Source of the DNA: Chara braunii
Lineage: Eukaryota; Streptophyta; Charophyceae; Charales; Characeae
DNA length: 33,186 nt
Direction of reading: 5' to 3'
NCBI GenBank assembly: GCA_003427395.1
Contig: BFEA01000004.1
Coordinates: forward strand, 8,709,447 to 8,742,632
The notes under the pieces are model-generated. The model did not search any database, was not told where the DNA came from, and saw only the letters and a program-made list of their open reading frames with translations. Shown piece after piece: positions 9,783-20,027 of the stretch (position 1 is its first letter; each line of letters starts with the position of its first letter). Position numbers and translations under genes: made by a program.

Positions 9783-9945
9783 TCCGGCCTTGAGGTATCG
9801 TCATCGTGTTCGCCAGCGCCAGGTAAGTCAGAGTTAATTACATGCCTACGACTTCAACAAGATTCGAAGTCACGTGGCCGATCTGCTTATCAAAGTTAAT
9901 GAGCGTTCAATTCAGCCACTTGGACTAGGTGATCACAAGATCAAA
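9783..9945 (-). mobile_element. Diverged tRNA-derived SINE, family 2
   Basis: The family-2 tail is recognisable on the plus strand as GGCCTTGAGGTATCGTCATC at the left. On the minus strand a box-B-like ACTTCGAATC lies near 9865, and a decayed box A near 9930. It is considerably more diverged than 5543-5691. Confidence 0.5.
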
Positions 9946-9978
9946 AACCTTCCAGGTGTGGATTTCCTTATTTTGTCC

Positions 9979-10587
9979 TCCTCCTCCTCCTCCTCCTCCT
10001 CCTTACTCCTACTCTCCGTACTCCTACTCTCCTTACTTCTTCATCTTCTTGTCCTTAAACAAGTCAAAACGGGAGAGCTATTATTAACGTTATGACCCCC
10101 CGGAGTTTACTTTCGAACAACGTATGAGACAAATTCTCTCATCATTGGGTCAACTTGATACGGAGTTACGAACATGTTTTGTTTTGTTTTTTGGTCATTT
10201 CTTTGATCTGTGCGTGTCATTCTTGCTCAGGGGCCATGCTTCCTCCTCTCCCCCCCCTCCTTTCCCTCAAAACTCAAATTTCCATAGCCATGCTAATTTA
10301 CCTTCCGTGCATGATTCCATATTTATATTTATCGTCACAAATTTATCAGAGCGCAATGCGAAAAAAAAGAAGAAATAAATTCATTTTTTATCTTCTTCCT
10401 TACAAGACTCCCCCTGTTCAAGACCTCTTTTGCGTACAAGGCCGCCCACGTGGATGTAGGTTGAGCGGCGGCTGCCCCCACCCGCGTGTGTCATATCGAC
10501 CCACTTGCACACAGCCAAAAGGCGAAGAGGCAAAGAAAAGAGGAAGGGAACAGCCAAACATTACAGAACAGGGGGCAAACGATTCCT
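9979..10587. other. Simple-sequence tract, otherwise no gene
   Basis: A (TCC)n run at 9979-10003 grades into CTCC/TTCTTC-rich sequence. I see nothing that supports a gene in the remainder. Confidence 0.4.
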
Positions 10588-10935
10588 AGATGACAAGTCC
10601 CACATGCAGACACCGCCCCCGACAGCACAGGCCAAACGACGGGACAAACTAGCCAGGATTCACGACACGGGAACTGTGAGATGGTTGAACGATGAGCCAG
10701 GCCATTTTCAACATAAATGAATACCAGAGAACAAATTCTACCATATCCATAGCAAAGAATCTGAAGCAAAAAACACCTTATCTGCAAAAAAAGAAAGACA
10801 ATCCCAGATGACGATTCCCTCGTAAAAGCACCGCCCCCCCGTGTAGGCCGAACAACGGGAAACAGCCAACCAGGATGCCCCAAGACGATAAAAAAAGAAG
10901 AACCCGGATGACCGATCCCACATGAAGCATCGCTA
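10588..10935. repeat. Diverged direct repeat
   Basis: A block of about 70 bp with GATGAC, ACCGCCCCC, AGGCC, CGGGA and AGCCAGGAT in order (10588-10660) recurs at 10805-10878 with roughly 70 percent identity by eye. A third partial start, GGATGACCGATCCCACATG, is at 10905. The period is about 217 then about 100. No protein family is apparent. Confidence 0.5.
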
Positions 10936-11655
10936 CCATTCTCCCAAAATATAATATATACATATTTTTCTGTCTTCCAATTTTGCCAGTTGTCACCAGG
11001 CCAGACATTTTTTATTTATTCGATTAGAACAGATGCAAACTTGTCTACGTTGTTGAAGCAACTAATGTATACTTCTCCAAATTTCACCTTTCACTACCTA
11101 CCTACCTATCACTACTACTACTACTAAGGCTATACAGGGGACCCCTGTAAGCATAGCTACTTCCTTACGACAATAAAGGGGATGCATGTTGCCCCCTGCC
11201 CGAATCGGCCGTGGTCAGGGAGTAGGGTGAGGCCGCTGGCGCGGGGGGCTGGGGGCTGGGGGGGGGGGGGGGCTCTGGGGGGAGGGGCTAACGCAAAGAC
11301 CGAGCCTTTGCCAGCAGCTGCGCCTCCCATCTACTTCCCCCGCCTACATTTACACTCGTGGTTAATATATTGGCGGTGTCATTTTCGGCAAATTTTTCAC
11401 CCAAACTGCCATATTTCCGTGAATTTTTTTAATTTTTTTTTTTCCCTTTTTTTTTGGGTCTGATAATGTATGTGCTTTTTTGTACACGCGTATTCGGTTT
11501 CGACCTATTTGGACCAGTAACGAAAAAGTTGATTCCCAAAATTTTCGACGATATTGCTCGTAGTTGATGCGGCAAAAAAAACCCAAATTTTAAGTCTTCC
11601 ATTAAGTTAAACCATCTCTCAGAGTAACAGCAGTGTCTAAGGCCAACACTCTCCC
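10936..11655. other. No gene seen
   Basis: This includes a CTAC/CTA repeat near 11095-11127 and a G run near 11259-11271. No coding or RNA signature is visible. Confidence 0.35.
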
Positions 11656-11658
11656 CCC

Positions 11659-11722
11659 ACACACACAACACACACACAACCCACACAACACACACACAAC
11701 AAACACACTCACACACACACAC
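11659..11722. repeat. Imperfect (AC)n microsatellite
   Basis: AC dinucleotides with a few AAC and CCC interruptions. Confidence 0.9.
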
Positions 11723-11819
11723 GTGTGTTCGAATCACGTAGGGGAGATGAAAGGGCAGGAAGCCAAAAAAAAAAAAAAAAAGCACTGAAAATGATAGGAA
11801 AGAAGCGACGCGAATCAAC

Positions 11820-12330
11820 ACAACAAGGATCAAACCAAGAGGAACAAGGAGGAGGACGAGGAGAAGGATGTTCATACTGGATTAAAAAAAAAGATGGCGA
11901 AAAATGCGAAATGAAGACTACTTTTAAGGCCAGATGAAACCGAGAAGAAGGAAGAGGCGGAGACAAAGGAGGAGGAGCTAAACGAGAAGGAGGCAGCAAA
12001 GGAGGAGGAGAAGGAGGAGGAGGTTCACGCTAAGACCAAGACAGTCACTGGCGTAAAAGCCAAATGCAGACTTTTAAGGCTGAACGAAATCGAGCAGGAG
12101 GAGGTAAGGGAGAAGAGGGAGGCAAAGGAGGAGGAGTAGTAGGAGGAGGAGAATGGGGAGGAAGAGATTGCGATCAGCAAGCCATGAAAGCCAGTTGCAG
12201 ATATTAAAATAGTTAAGCCTGAGGATAATTAAGAGCACAAAGAAGTAAAGTAACTGCGCATAACCTTCTTTTTTCGTGGTGCGGGTGGAGGGGGGGAGGC
12301 GCCGAGGGGAGGGAGGGAGGGAGGGAGGGA
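11820..12330. repeat. Purine-rich low-complexity tract
   Basis: GGAGGA, GAGGAGGAG and (GGGA)n dominate the plus strand. ACTTTTAAGGC recurs at 11921 and 12068, so part of it is a diverged tandem of about 147 bp. Minus-strand open frames are Leu/Pro/Ser-rich artefacts of this composition. Confidence 0.6.
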
Positions 12331-12559
12331 ACTCCCGACTGACTCCATCTATTAACACTAGAGCATATTTACTTATTTGCATGCAACGTGGGACCTCGCT
12401 GCAACACTCACCAAATGCACACAGAGCAAAAATTACAGCCCGTGTATCTTTCCATATCCGAGCGGAAGATTCATTCTCATTTTCTCGTTTTGCACATTTG
12501 GCGAGTGGTGTGAAGATGCCCATGATAAGCCACTTTCGCACAGAAAGGCGAAGATTTGA

Positions 12560-12660
12560 AAACAAAACAACAACCACAACAACAACACAAAACAAAAACA
12601 AAAACAAAAACAAAAACAAAAACAAAAAAAACGAAAACGAAAATAAAAACGAAAACAAAA
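12560..12660. repeat. (AAAAAC)n-type repeat
   Basis: CAACAACAAC followed by about nine AACAAAAAC-type units and then AAAACGA-type units. Confidence 0.85.
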
Positions 12661-13069
12661 AAGAGGAACAAGAAAGGGCAGAGATCATTCATCATCTGGA
12701 AATGCCCGGCCATCATGCCATGGTCTAATCATGACACTATCTTCTTCTTTTTTGGGTCTTTTTTTTTTTTTTTTGGCTCTTGCAGGGTCGTCAATGATGT
12801 TTACCAGACAATGAAAAAAAAAAGGCCCTTACTAATAATGTATGGAGCGAGCGAAAAACGATAAGTGATACAGGAAAGCAAAGAAGAAGAGACTGTCGGG
12901 AATTTCGAGGAAAAAAGATAAGGCGAAGGTACTTCAAGTTGCTTGCCTGTAGCATTCGGTCTTCGGCAGCGAGGCTTTGAATTCTCACTTTAAACTTGGA
13001 AAATGATGTTCCGCGCACCTCCCTCGCCCGACATCCTCCCTCTCCCCCAGCCTCTCCTCCTACCTTCCC

Positions 13070-13255
13070 ACCACCTCCTCCTCCTCCTCCTCCTCCTCCT
13101 CCATTTGCATGACGTCCGTTGCGTTCTGAGTCTTCCCCTCCCTCCCTCATGCTTCCAGCTCGCTCACGACGATTCAACGCTGGCTGCACCGCCGAACACT
13201 CACCAATCTATCAAGCAATCAAATCAATCAAGCAATCAAATCAATCAATCAATCA

Positions 13256-13288
<33 letters not shown>

Positions 13289-13290
13289 GC
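13070..13290. repeat. (TCC)n and (CAAT)n microsatellites
   Basis: A CTC/TCC tract at about 13073-13102 and an ATCAATCA tract at about 13205-13288 are separated by about 100 bp of ordinary sequence. Confidence 0.9.
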
Positions 13291-13655
13291 CTGTCCCCAG
13301 TCAGTTCTGTCGCCTGCTTTTGGACAACCTCGGAGATGACGATGAATCTTCACCTCTGAATTGTTTCGTCATTTTCGTGAATCGTGAAGCCGAAGATTTC
13401 GCACTTCTGCCCCTTCAATGCCGTGATCGTCTTTTCAGAATGTCCCTGGCTCAGCCGGATGTCCTGCACATTTTCGTTGATGTCCTCTGAGTCATCTCTT
13501 TCTTGATCCTCACCCTCGTTTGCATCCAACGCTGGAAAAAAGGAAGGGGGGGGGGGAATAAAAAAAGACTGATCGGTTCCCAGTAGCAGGGGCTGCTCTT
13601 ATCACCCCGTCTTGTAGCGACCCTTCCCGTACTTTTGAAACAAAAAAAAAAAAAA

Positions 13656-13810
13656 GGGAAACAGACTGATTGACACGTAAGACTGACCAAACCCTCGTTC
13701 GCATGCAAGGCTTTAAAAAAAAAAAAAAGGGAAACAGACTGATTGACACGTAAGACTGACCAAACCCTCGTTCGCATGCAAGGCTTAAAAAAAAAAAAAA
13801 AAAAAAAAAA
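13656..13810 (+). repeat. A-tailed 73-bp tandem duplication
   Basis: A 58-bp core starting GGGAAACAGACTGATTGACA and ending GCATGCAAGGCTT is present twice without mismatch (13656-13713 and 13729-13786). The first copy is followed by about 15 A and the second by about 24 A, and an A run also precedes the first. The layout, core then A tail then core then A tail, resembles head-to-tail retroposed copies rather than an ordinary minisatellite. Replication slippage between A runs is the alternative. Confidence 0.85.
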
Positions 13811-13874
13811 TCCCTGATCGGGGGTCCAACTACCAGGGGCTGCTCTCTCTCTCTCTCTCTCTCTCTCTTCACCC

Positions 13875-13949
13875 CGTGTACTACGCAGTCTTGCAGCGCA
13901 TCTGTTTTGGGTACAGAGGGTCATAGGTTCGAGTCCTGTCACCTTGAGT
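13875..13949 (+). pseudogene. tRNA-Pro(TGG) relic, mitochondrial-like
   Basis: The anticodon arm is intact: TCTGT and ACAGA pair around the loop TTTGGGT, giving anticodon TGG (Pro) with G at position 37, usual for tRNA-Pro. The T arm is ATAGG-TTCGAGT-CCTGT and the 3' acceptor strand is CACCTTG followed by A. The D arm keeps CGCAG and CAGCGCA but has an inserted pair of bases and a one-base loss. The 5' acceptor strand (ACCCCGTG) no longer pairs with the 3' strand. From memory, the pattern is closest to plant mitochondrial trnP(UGG). It is therefore probably an organelle-derived fragment in the nucleus, not a working gene. A diverged partial copy of the upstream flank plus 5' half appears at about 13580-13640. 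Confidence 0.7.
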
Positions 13950-14013
13950 CAAAACCAGAGTAAATGGACATGAAAAAATGAAAATCAATCGACCATGATT
14001 ATCACTTTTTCTT

Positions 14014-14044
<31 letters not shown>

Positions 14045-14191
14045 TACCACTACTATTCCGTTAATTTCAGGTTGGGGAAACTACTTGTAAGTTTTCGGAA
14101 TTCTCTGCAATCTTTTTTTTTCTTTTTCTTTCACCGTCTGGATTTCCGGATATTTCAACAACTTCGGCATAATACAGTCATACCACTTTTA

Positions 14192-14340
14192 CAAGGAGTT
14201 GCTTTTTTAGTACTACCGTTTTCCCCCGAACAAAACGCACCCTGAAAATGAACGTATACAAGGTATGTTTCCAGCCCGATACAGTGAAAATGAGGGTGCG
14301 TTGTGTTCGGGGGAAGACGGTAGGCAACGAAGGTGCCTTG
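14192..14340. mobile_element. Foldback element with 31-bp inverted arms
   Basis: Arm 14213-14243 (CTACCG, then TTCCCCCGAAC, then AACGCACCCT) pairs with 14293-14323 at 29 of 31 positions. Outer pieces GTTGC/GCAAC and CAAGG (14192) / CCTTG (14336) extend it. The loop is about 49 nt with no coding content. Both mismatches can be single substitutions, so the element is fairly young or constrained. No target duplication was identified. Confidence 0.75.
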
Positions 14341-14606
14341 ACTGCTGCCCCTCTTATGATTCACAAATGGATTGCTTTAATTTTCTCTTATTTTCTTTTT
14401 TTTATGTTTGACCTCCAATTCTTGTCTTCGAATTTCCGATGGCGCTTTATTAATTATCTTTCTTATTCCTGAAGTTTCATTTTAACAAAAAAAAAAACAA
14501 AAAAAAAAGAAGGACTAATCGACCCCCTCGCTCGCACGCGATGCTGATCTCACCCTCGCTGCACTCGAGACCCGTGAGATCGTACTCATGCTAGGACTTG
14601 TGGGCA

Positions 14607-15038
14607 TGTATCTGACTGCAATCACGACCCGATATGGATGTATCTGACGCCAATTCCGTCCACAGCTGGGTCAAAACGGTCTCACTAGAGTGTGAGTCAA
14701 CCCTGAGAGAGGCTAAAGTTGACATTGGAAAACCAGTTTCCGATCCCGACAGTCAACATTTTTTTTTTTTTTTTTAAGTCAACAGCATTAAAANAAAGGG
14801 AAAAAAAAAAAAAAAAAAAAAGTTTCGATTCGCATCGCGATCGGCACCAACGGACAAGGCAAAACAGGTAAACAGGTTTTTTTTTTAATTTAAAAAAAAA
14901 GTTAAACATCCCAATAGCTTGACACTGACCAATTGGCATAGCGCGGGCTAAGGTTATACTCACACTCACACTTTCTGGGATGTATCTGGCCGCAATTACG
15001 AGTGTATACGACCACAATTACCGCCAGAGTTGGGTTCG
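14607..15038. repeat. Dispersed repeat pair
   Basis: A block of about 60 bp with GTATCTGACTGCAATCACG, a second nearby GTATCTGACGCCAATTCCG and then CAGCTGGGT (14609-14671) reappears as GTATCTGGCCGCAATTACG, TATACGACCACAATTACCG and GAGTTGGGT (14980-15036). Single copies of the motif are at 15616 and 27391. Between them lie A/T homopolymers and an ambiguous base at 14794. Confidence 0.55.
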
Positions 15039-16155
15039 GAAAATCCCCCGGTGCGCGTACGTATGCCCTCACTTGCTCTCTTCCATCACCATTATGATGA
15101 TACGCTCCATTCAAAAAAGATTTGAGCCGCTTGAGAGAAGATTATAGAGAGAGGGGAAAAAAAAGAGAACAATATTTTTAGTAGGGGGACAAAAAAAAAA
15201 AACTGGACATTCAACCTGAATGAACCGTCTTCGTTCAGAAGAGCGCAGGAAACCCCTCTATAATTTGCAAAAGAAAAAGGTCAAACAATAAAAAAAAGGG
15301 AAAAAGAAAAAAAAAAACTCCACTGCGCGGACTCCCCTCACTCAATACGATCGTGATGGCTGCTGCCCAAAAAAAACACTACTGTTAATTAACCCCCCCC
15401 CACACAAAAAAAAAAAAAACTGATGCCAAAGACACTGGCAAATCTTTCATCATCTTTCAAATTAGAATTTGAGAGAAGAATATAGCGCAGTTAAACAAAA
15501 CAAAGGGAAAAAAAAAAAGACACTGGCGGCTTCTTCGTGCTTACCAACGCAACGCGTTGGGCGGATCCAAGTGGGCGACCATTGCACGTGATGGAGAATG
15601 AAGTTATTTTGACGTGTATCTGGCCGCAATGACGGTCAGGTACGATACTTACAGTCCCAGTCTGAGTAAGACCGGCCTCAGTTCAGTTCAGCGACAAAAG
15701 CTCCAGGACCAGCGCTATTTCGAAAGAACCTGGTCATGTTCAAGGTCAGATACATCCGGGAAAGTATACGAGTCAAAGTCAACAACGAAGGCAAACTGCC
15801 AGTAGCTCTCGAAACTGACGGCCACAATTGGAGGGTACTAATCAAAAGAAGACGGGATTGGGATTAAATTTTTGGGGGGGAAAAAAAAAAAAACAGAAAA
15901 CAAAACAAAAAAAGTGATATTAGGCGGAGCTCCAGCTGCAGGCTGGTATTGCTCATCAGCCGAGGACGATAAACGCCATCAATGCATGACACCTTCGTTC
16001 TGCCCCCATCACTCGTGACCAATTTCCTGCATGCCCTCCTCGCACAGACAGACCCCTCGTCTTAGTACGGGAAACGTGTTCCTTGCAAGCAATTCTCACG
16101 ACAAGCAATCAAAATTGACAATGTGTCAGGACTACCTGTATAGGCTCAGGAACAG
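15039..16155. other. No gene; many A runs
   Basis: Seven or more A runs of 7-13 nt interrupt ordinary sequence. One GTATCTGGCCGCAATGACG copy at 15616 belongs to the dispersed repeat. No protein family or RNA fold is recognisable. Confidence 0.4.
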
Positions 16156-16330
16156 GGCCAAGGTCCCACTAGCAAAGAGAAATTCAATAGGATCAAGTTC
16201 CTGAATCTGGATTTGTTTGTTTTATGCAGAGATGCAGAAAAGCCGTTCAATCTCGATTTCCTGCATCTCTCCACAAACACGTCCAGATTCAGGCATTCGA
16301 TCCGATCCTCTTTGCTAGTGGGACTACGCC
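16156..16330. repeat. Long hairpin (foldback or small-RNA precursor candidate)
   Basis: GTCCCACTAGCAAAGAG at 16163-16179 is perfectly inverted at 16308-16324. Going inward, after an asymmetric bulge, CTGAATCTGGA (16201-16211) pairs with TCCAGATTCAG, then TTGTTTG with CAAACA, then GAGATGCAG with CTGCATCTC, leaving a loop of about 20 nt. GGGC/GCCC just outside extends the stem. The total is about 162 nt. There is no tail or target duplication visible, so a MITE or a MIR-like transcript are both open; no promoter is identified. Confidence 0.7.
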
Positions 16331-17359
16331 CCAGGGGTCGGTAGGTAGTGAAAATTTTAAGGTGAAATTGAGAGAAGGATAGTACAGCTTAGTTTTAACA
16401 AAGAAAAGTCAATTGCAATGGTTGTCGGTGAAGTGCCATGTGAGAGGGAGATGACAGTTGTTCGTCGTTCTTATCTGACCTTCGAGCGATGGTTGGCGAT
16501 GGTGGACAAAGTGCAAAAGCGGAGAAGATCTTTCTCCACCAGAGCGTGAAGGAGGAGGGCTCGACGGCTCGCAGACACTTCCACTCGTCGGGCCGAAGGC
16601 AGAAGCAAGATAGAGCCGACCTCAATCTTGGAATTTCTAAAGCAAGGAATTAAAAAAAAAAAAAAAAGAAAGAAAGAAAGAAGAAGCAAGGCGGAGCAGG
16701 TGCGGCCGCGGATGGTAAGCTTTCTGCCGGCCCCCACCCGCCCGTCGGTCGGCGCAGGGAAAAGCAACGCCTAGTACAGCAACGCGGCCGCTACCGGTAG
16801 GAGGGCGGGGCTTACGGTGGGCAATTTCTTTTGCGGGTTCGTCATTTTTTTTTTTTTTTTTAATCTTTTTTTTTGGGGGGGGGGTTTCGTCATGTTCGTT
16901 TGGTATTTTGCTTGCGCAGGACATCCACAGGTCAATCAGGAGTAATCAAAACAGCACACGCATAGGAGACAACAGATACAACAACAGACCGTATAGACGA
17001 CTCAAGACTCGACCAGGAATAGCTTTGACGAAAAACCCGAAGGTGACAACTGCTTCAAAAAATAAACACATGAAGCACAGCAGCAGCTATGGTGAACAAA
17101 GTTCCATATCGGCGACGACCCTACCGGTTTCACCTGGCCGCCGCGCCACGATCATCAGGAGTCTTAGAGTTCAGATTGTTGACAAAGCTATTTAAACTCC
17201 CTAATCTACGTCGCAGCGTCGCCGTTCCCGATAGTAACCTCGAACAATGAACCTATCCTTAAAAACAGGAAAGCGAAAAAACAACAAAAAACAAACAAAA
17301 AACAAAAAAACACCTGCACCGGGTCAAACGGTAGTACTGACAGAGCACAATTCCCATCG
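16331..17359. other. No gene; LINE 5' flank
   Basis: Open frames on both strands lack family features. The palindrome CTACCGGTAG occurs at 16791-16800 next to a NotI-like GCGGCCGC. T and G runs sit at 16844-16882. Confidence 0.4.
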
Positions 17360-17371
17360 AAACTCCTATGC

Positions 17372-17870
17372 GGGAAGGGGGCCGCGAGTCCTCCGGTAGC
17401 GCTATTCCTAGCGCTGGCAGCGCTATTCTTAGCGCTGGCAGCGAAAAATTTCTGGCGCCTCCTACCGGTAGCATTGCTACCGGGAGGGGCACCAGAGGAA
17501 GGCTCTACCTGCGGACTCCAGGCCCGGGGGACACGGCGGTTGGCGCCAACGCGCTCTAAGTTGGTGTCCTCCGGTAGAACCGAGGCAGCCATCTCCACGA
17601 GTCACCACCACGATGACCGTGCGGTAAGGGAAGTCTTCGTGCTCGGTATTATCTGAGCCTTCTCAGGGAGAAGACTCTCGGGCTGTCCCCACATTAGTTT
17701 AGCATACGACTATCGTGGAAGACGTGGAAGACGTGAAGATTGTGAGCAAAGTAACGAGACACTAAGTACAAGCAGTAGGGGCGCGCCTACGACCGGCGCC
17801 CGTCTTTGATGTGCTCAGGAGAGCAGATCTAGTTTTCGACGGGTAAGGCAGAAGGGGGTATCCAAGACAA
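17372..17870 (+). promoter_or_regulatory. Probable LINE 5' UTR
   Basis: It starts GGGAAGGGGG, directly after the target duplication. It contains two tandem 21-bp units (AGCGCTATTC then AGCGCTGGC, about 17397-17443), a palindrome CTACCGGTAG at 17462-17471, and an overlapping hairpin GGTAGC-ATT-GCTACC. LINE 5' UTRs usually hold an internal promoter; none is identified here beyond position. Confidence 0.55.
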
Positions 17871-20027
17871 ATGGCGTCACAGGAAAGACCGAGAGGACAG
17901 CCTGAAGGAAGAGGATGTTCCCCTCCTGGTCATGCAGACGTACCGCTATCAGATGAAGACAGATTGAGGCTGCTGATATCTAAGTGCTACGACGACGGAG
18001 TTCTCCCAGAGAAGTTTCGACATGGAGAATGGGTTGTCGAAGGAGTACGTATCTTCGTTGTCAACCCACGCTTGGATGAGCTTACGACCAATTGGCTAAA
18101 GGAAAAAGGAACGCACGGTCATCTTTCAAGGAGCGGCCAGAGATCTGCCGATGAGGGTCCAAGAAGATCTGATCCTCGCATACGAGAACGGTTGGTACCG
18201 TCAACGGACATTCGATCGGAACACTGGTCGGGGCAGGGTGCATGCAGAAGGGCCGAATGTAGTTTCCTACGTGGCAAAGTCTCCGGAGGTGGCACAATGG
18301 TTGGTTGCTAAGGCGGAGGATACCATCGTCATCCGTGGGGTGGAGTACTCGATGCAATTTAAGCCTTGGATGACCAAGACGGAGCTAGAAGAGAGAAGGC
18401 GCCTCGAAGATGAGTCTAAGTTTTGGGTTATGGCGATTCGAGTCCCGCTGCGTGTGATGTTCCACGTGGAAAATATGGTGGAAACATCTATGGGACGGGT
18501 CATTAAAAGCCTACAGCCAGAACAGGACCGGACGAGACCGAAGCTTATGAATCTTAAATTCGAGCTCGTTAGGGAGGCAGAAGAGAAATTCGAGCCGGAA
18601 CTCTCGATGCGACTAGGCAGAGAAGTTTTTCGCATCAAGTTCGTGTGTCGACATACTCCATGGTGTGACAAGTGCAAACGGTGGTTCCATACCTCGACTG
18701 AAGGGTGTCCACGAGAAGGTGAAGAGGATGAAGCGTCAAACCGAGCGGATGGAAGACAACGCCAACAACCGACCAATCGGCACATTAGAGACGCAGCAAG
18801 GGAAGATTATACTCCAATACCGAGAGATACCGGCAGGAGGCAAGTAGACAGAACATTCCCTGCGGACGGCCGTGGATCAGTTTGACAACCCATGGGGGAA
18901 GGCAGCGGTCTTCACCGCTCGGCTTCCCAGCGACAACAAGGAGGTGCAACCTCTACTCAACGGCAATCTCAAGGTCTCGGTCCGACACTCCCGGCTCCTC
19001 CCGTCCACAGGGGGGGAGTGGGGTTTCACCGTTATGTGCCTTTATCAGGTGCTACGCCAGGGTTTCCCCAGCCGCGCTATGGAGTGCCGATGACGACACA
19101 GGATAAATACTTTCGTAACCAGTATGGGACAGGTGAAGGCCTCGACTACAGGATTCTGAGACAGGAGGGTACTCCTGGTGGTGGAGAAAGAGCGGCGTCG
19201 AGCAGGGGAGGATCAGGTGGATCGAGGCAGTTGAGGCGAGACTCACAACAAGATGTCAGGAGAGGCCCAGTGGGGGCAGATCGGCACAGTCAGAGGTTGT
19301 CGAATGGTGAAGAGGAATCGGAGGGCTCCGGCGGAGAAGAGGGTTCCATCCCGATCTCCCCCCCTCCCAGGGGCGATGGCATGGAGGAATCGCCAGGGAG
19401 AATTCCAGAAGGAGTCAGGGCATCTAGCAGAGAAGATGGGATATTCGAGGAAGCATTTTTCCCTCCCCTCGTATGCACGATGCAAGGGTCGGAAGTTTTC
19501 GTCATCGGTCTCAGGGATCGTAATGATCAATTAGTCCTGCCAGCTGTTGGCACTAACGAGCTTCCGATGCCAGATATGATTCAGGAAAGAGTTCGCTATT
19601 TGTTTAAGGATAGGTTTGATTTTCGCATTTTCCCAGAATTTTTTATGCCCAGGTTACGTACGGAAGTAGATGTTGGCAAAGCGGTTCGGTTTTCAATAAC
19701 GTTTATTTATGCTAGAATGTCAGTTGAGCATGGGCGAGCATTGACCAGGCTGGACTGGGTTCGTTTCCACTGAAAGCTCTGACCCTACCTTTGATAGATT
19801 TATTGTCAGAAATTATTATTGAGCAAGGTGTCTCAGCATCTTGCCTGGCTAATTTGAACCCGAACATGCCACGGGCATTCAATCTGATTTCAAGTGCCTT
19901 TACGCGCTGTCTCACGGAGGGATGGCCAAGCCAGGAAGCAGAGCACATCGAGGATGGAACCCGGGGAAGGAATCCACCACCAGCAAGTATCCAATCGGCA
20001 GACTTGAACGAAAGTCTGAATGGGTAG
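17871..20027 (+). pseudogene. LINE ORF1: DUF4283-like and CCHC nucleic-acid-binding protein
   Basis: ORF1 proteins of plant-type LINEs bind the element RNA and assemble the particle. The start is ATG at 17871, after CCAAGACAA. About 79 residues are open, then a shift at an A5 run near 18104-18112 moves to the next frame. That frame resumes with TVIFQGAARDLP and has the W-x5-E...FWVMAIRVPL...G-x-VIK layout of DUF4283-type domains (about 18300-18560). A knuckle C-X2-C-X4-H-X5-C follows at 18664-18708. A TGA at 18883-18885 interrupts the frame. After a low-complexity, Gly/Arg/Ser-rich linker comes a compact region from about 19460 (VFVIGLRDRNDQLVLPAVG) that I cannot assign. Another frameshift between 19728 and 19770 leads to the final frame, ending TAG 20025-20027. 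Total reading length is about 719 codons. The same N-terminal, DUF4283-like and knuckle order is found in the minus-strand copy at 27-29 kb. Confidence 0.8.

Noticed and set aside
12074-12688. 204-codon open frame on the minus strand
   Set aside because: Leu/Phe/Val-rich sequence produced by the AAAAAC and GGAGGA tracts.
13875-13949. Working tRNA-Pro gene
   Set aside because: The 5' acceptor strand no longer pairs with the 3' strand, and the D arm has insertions and a loss.
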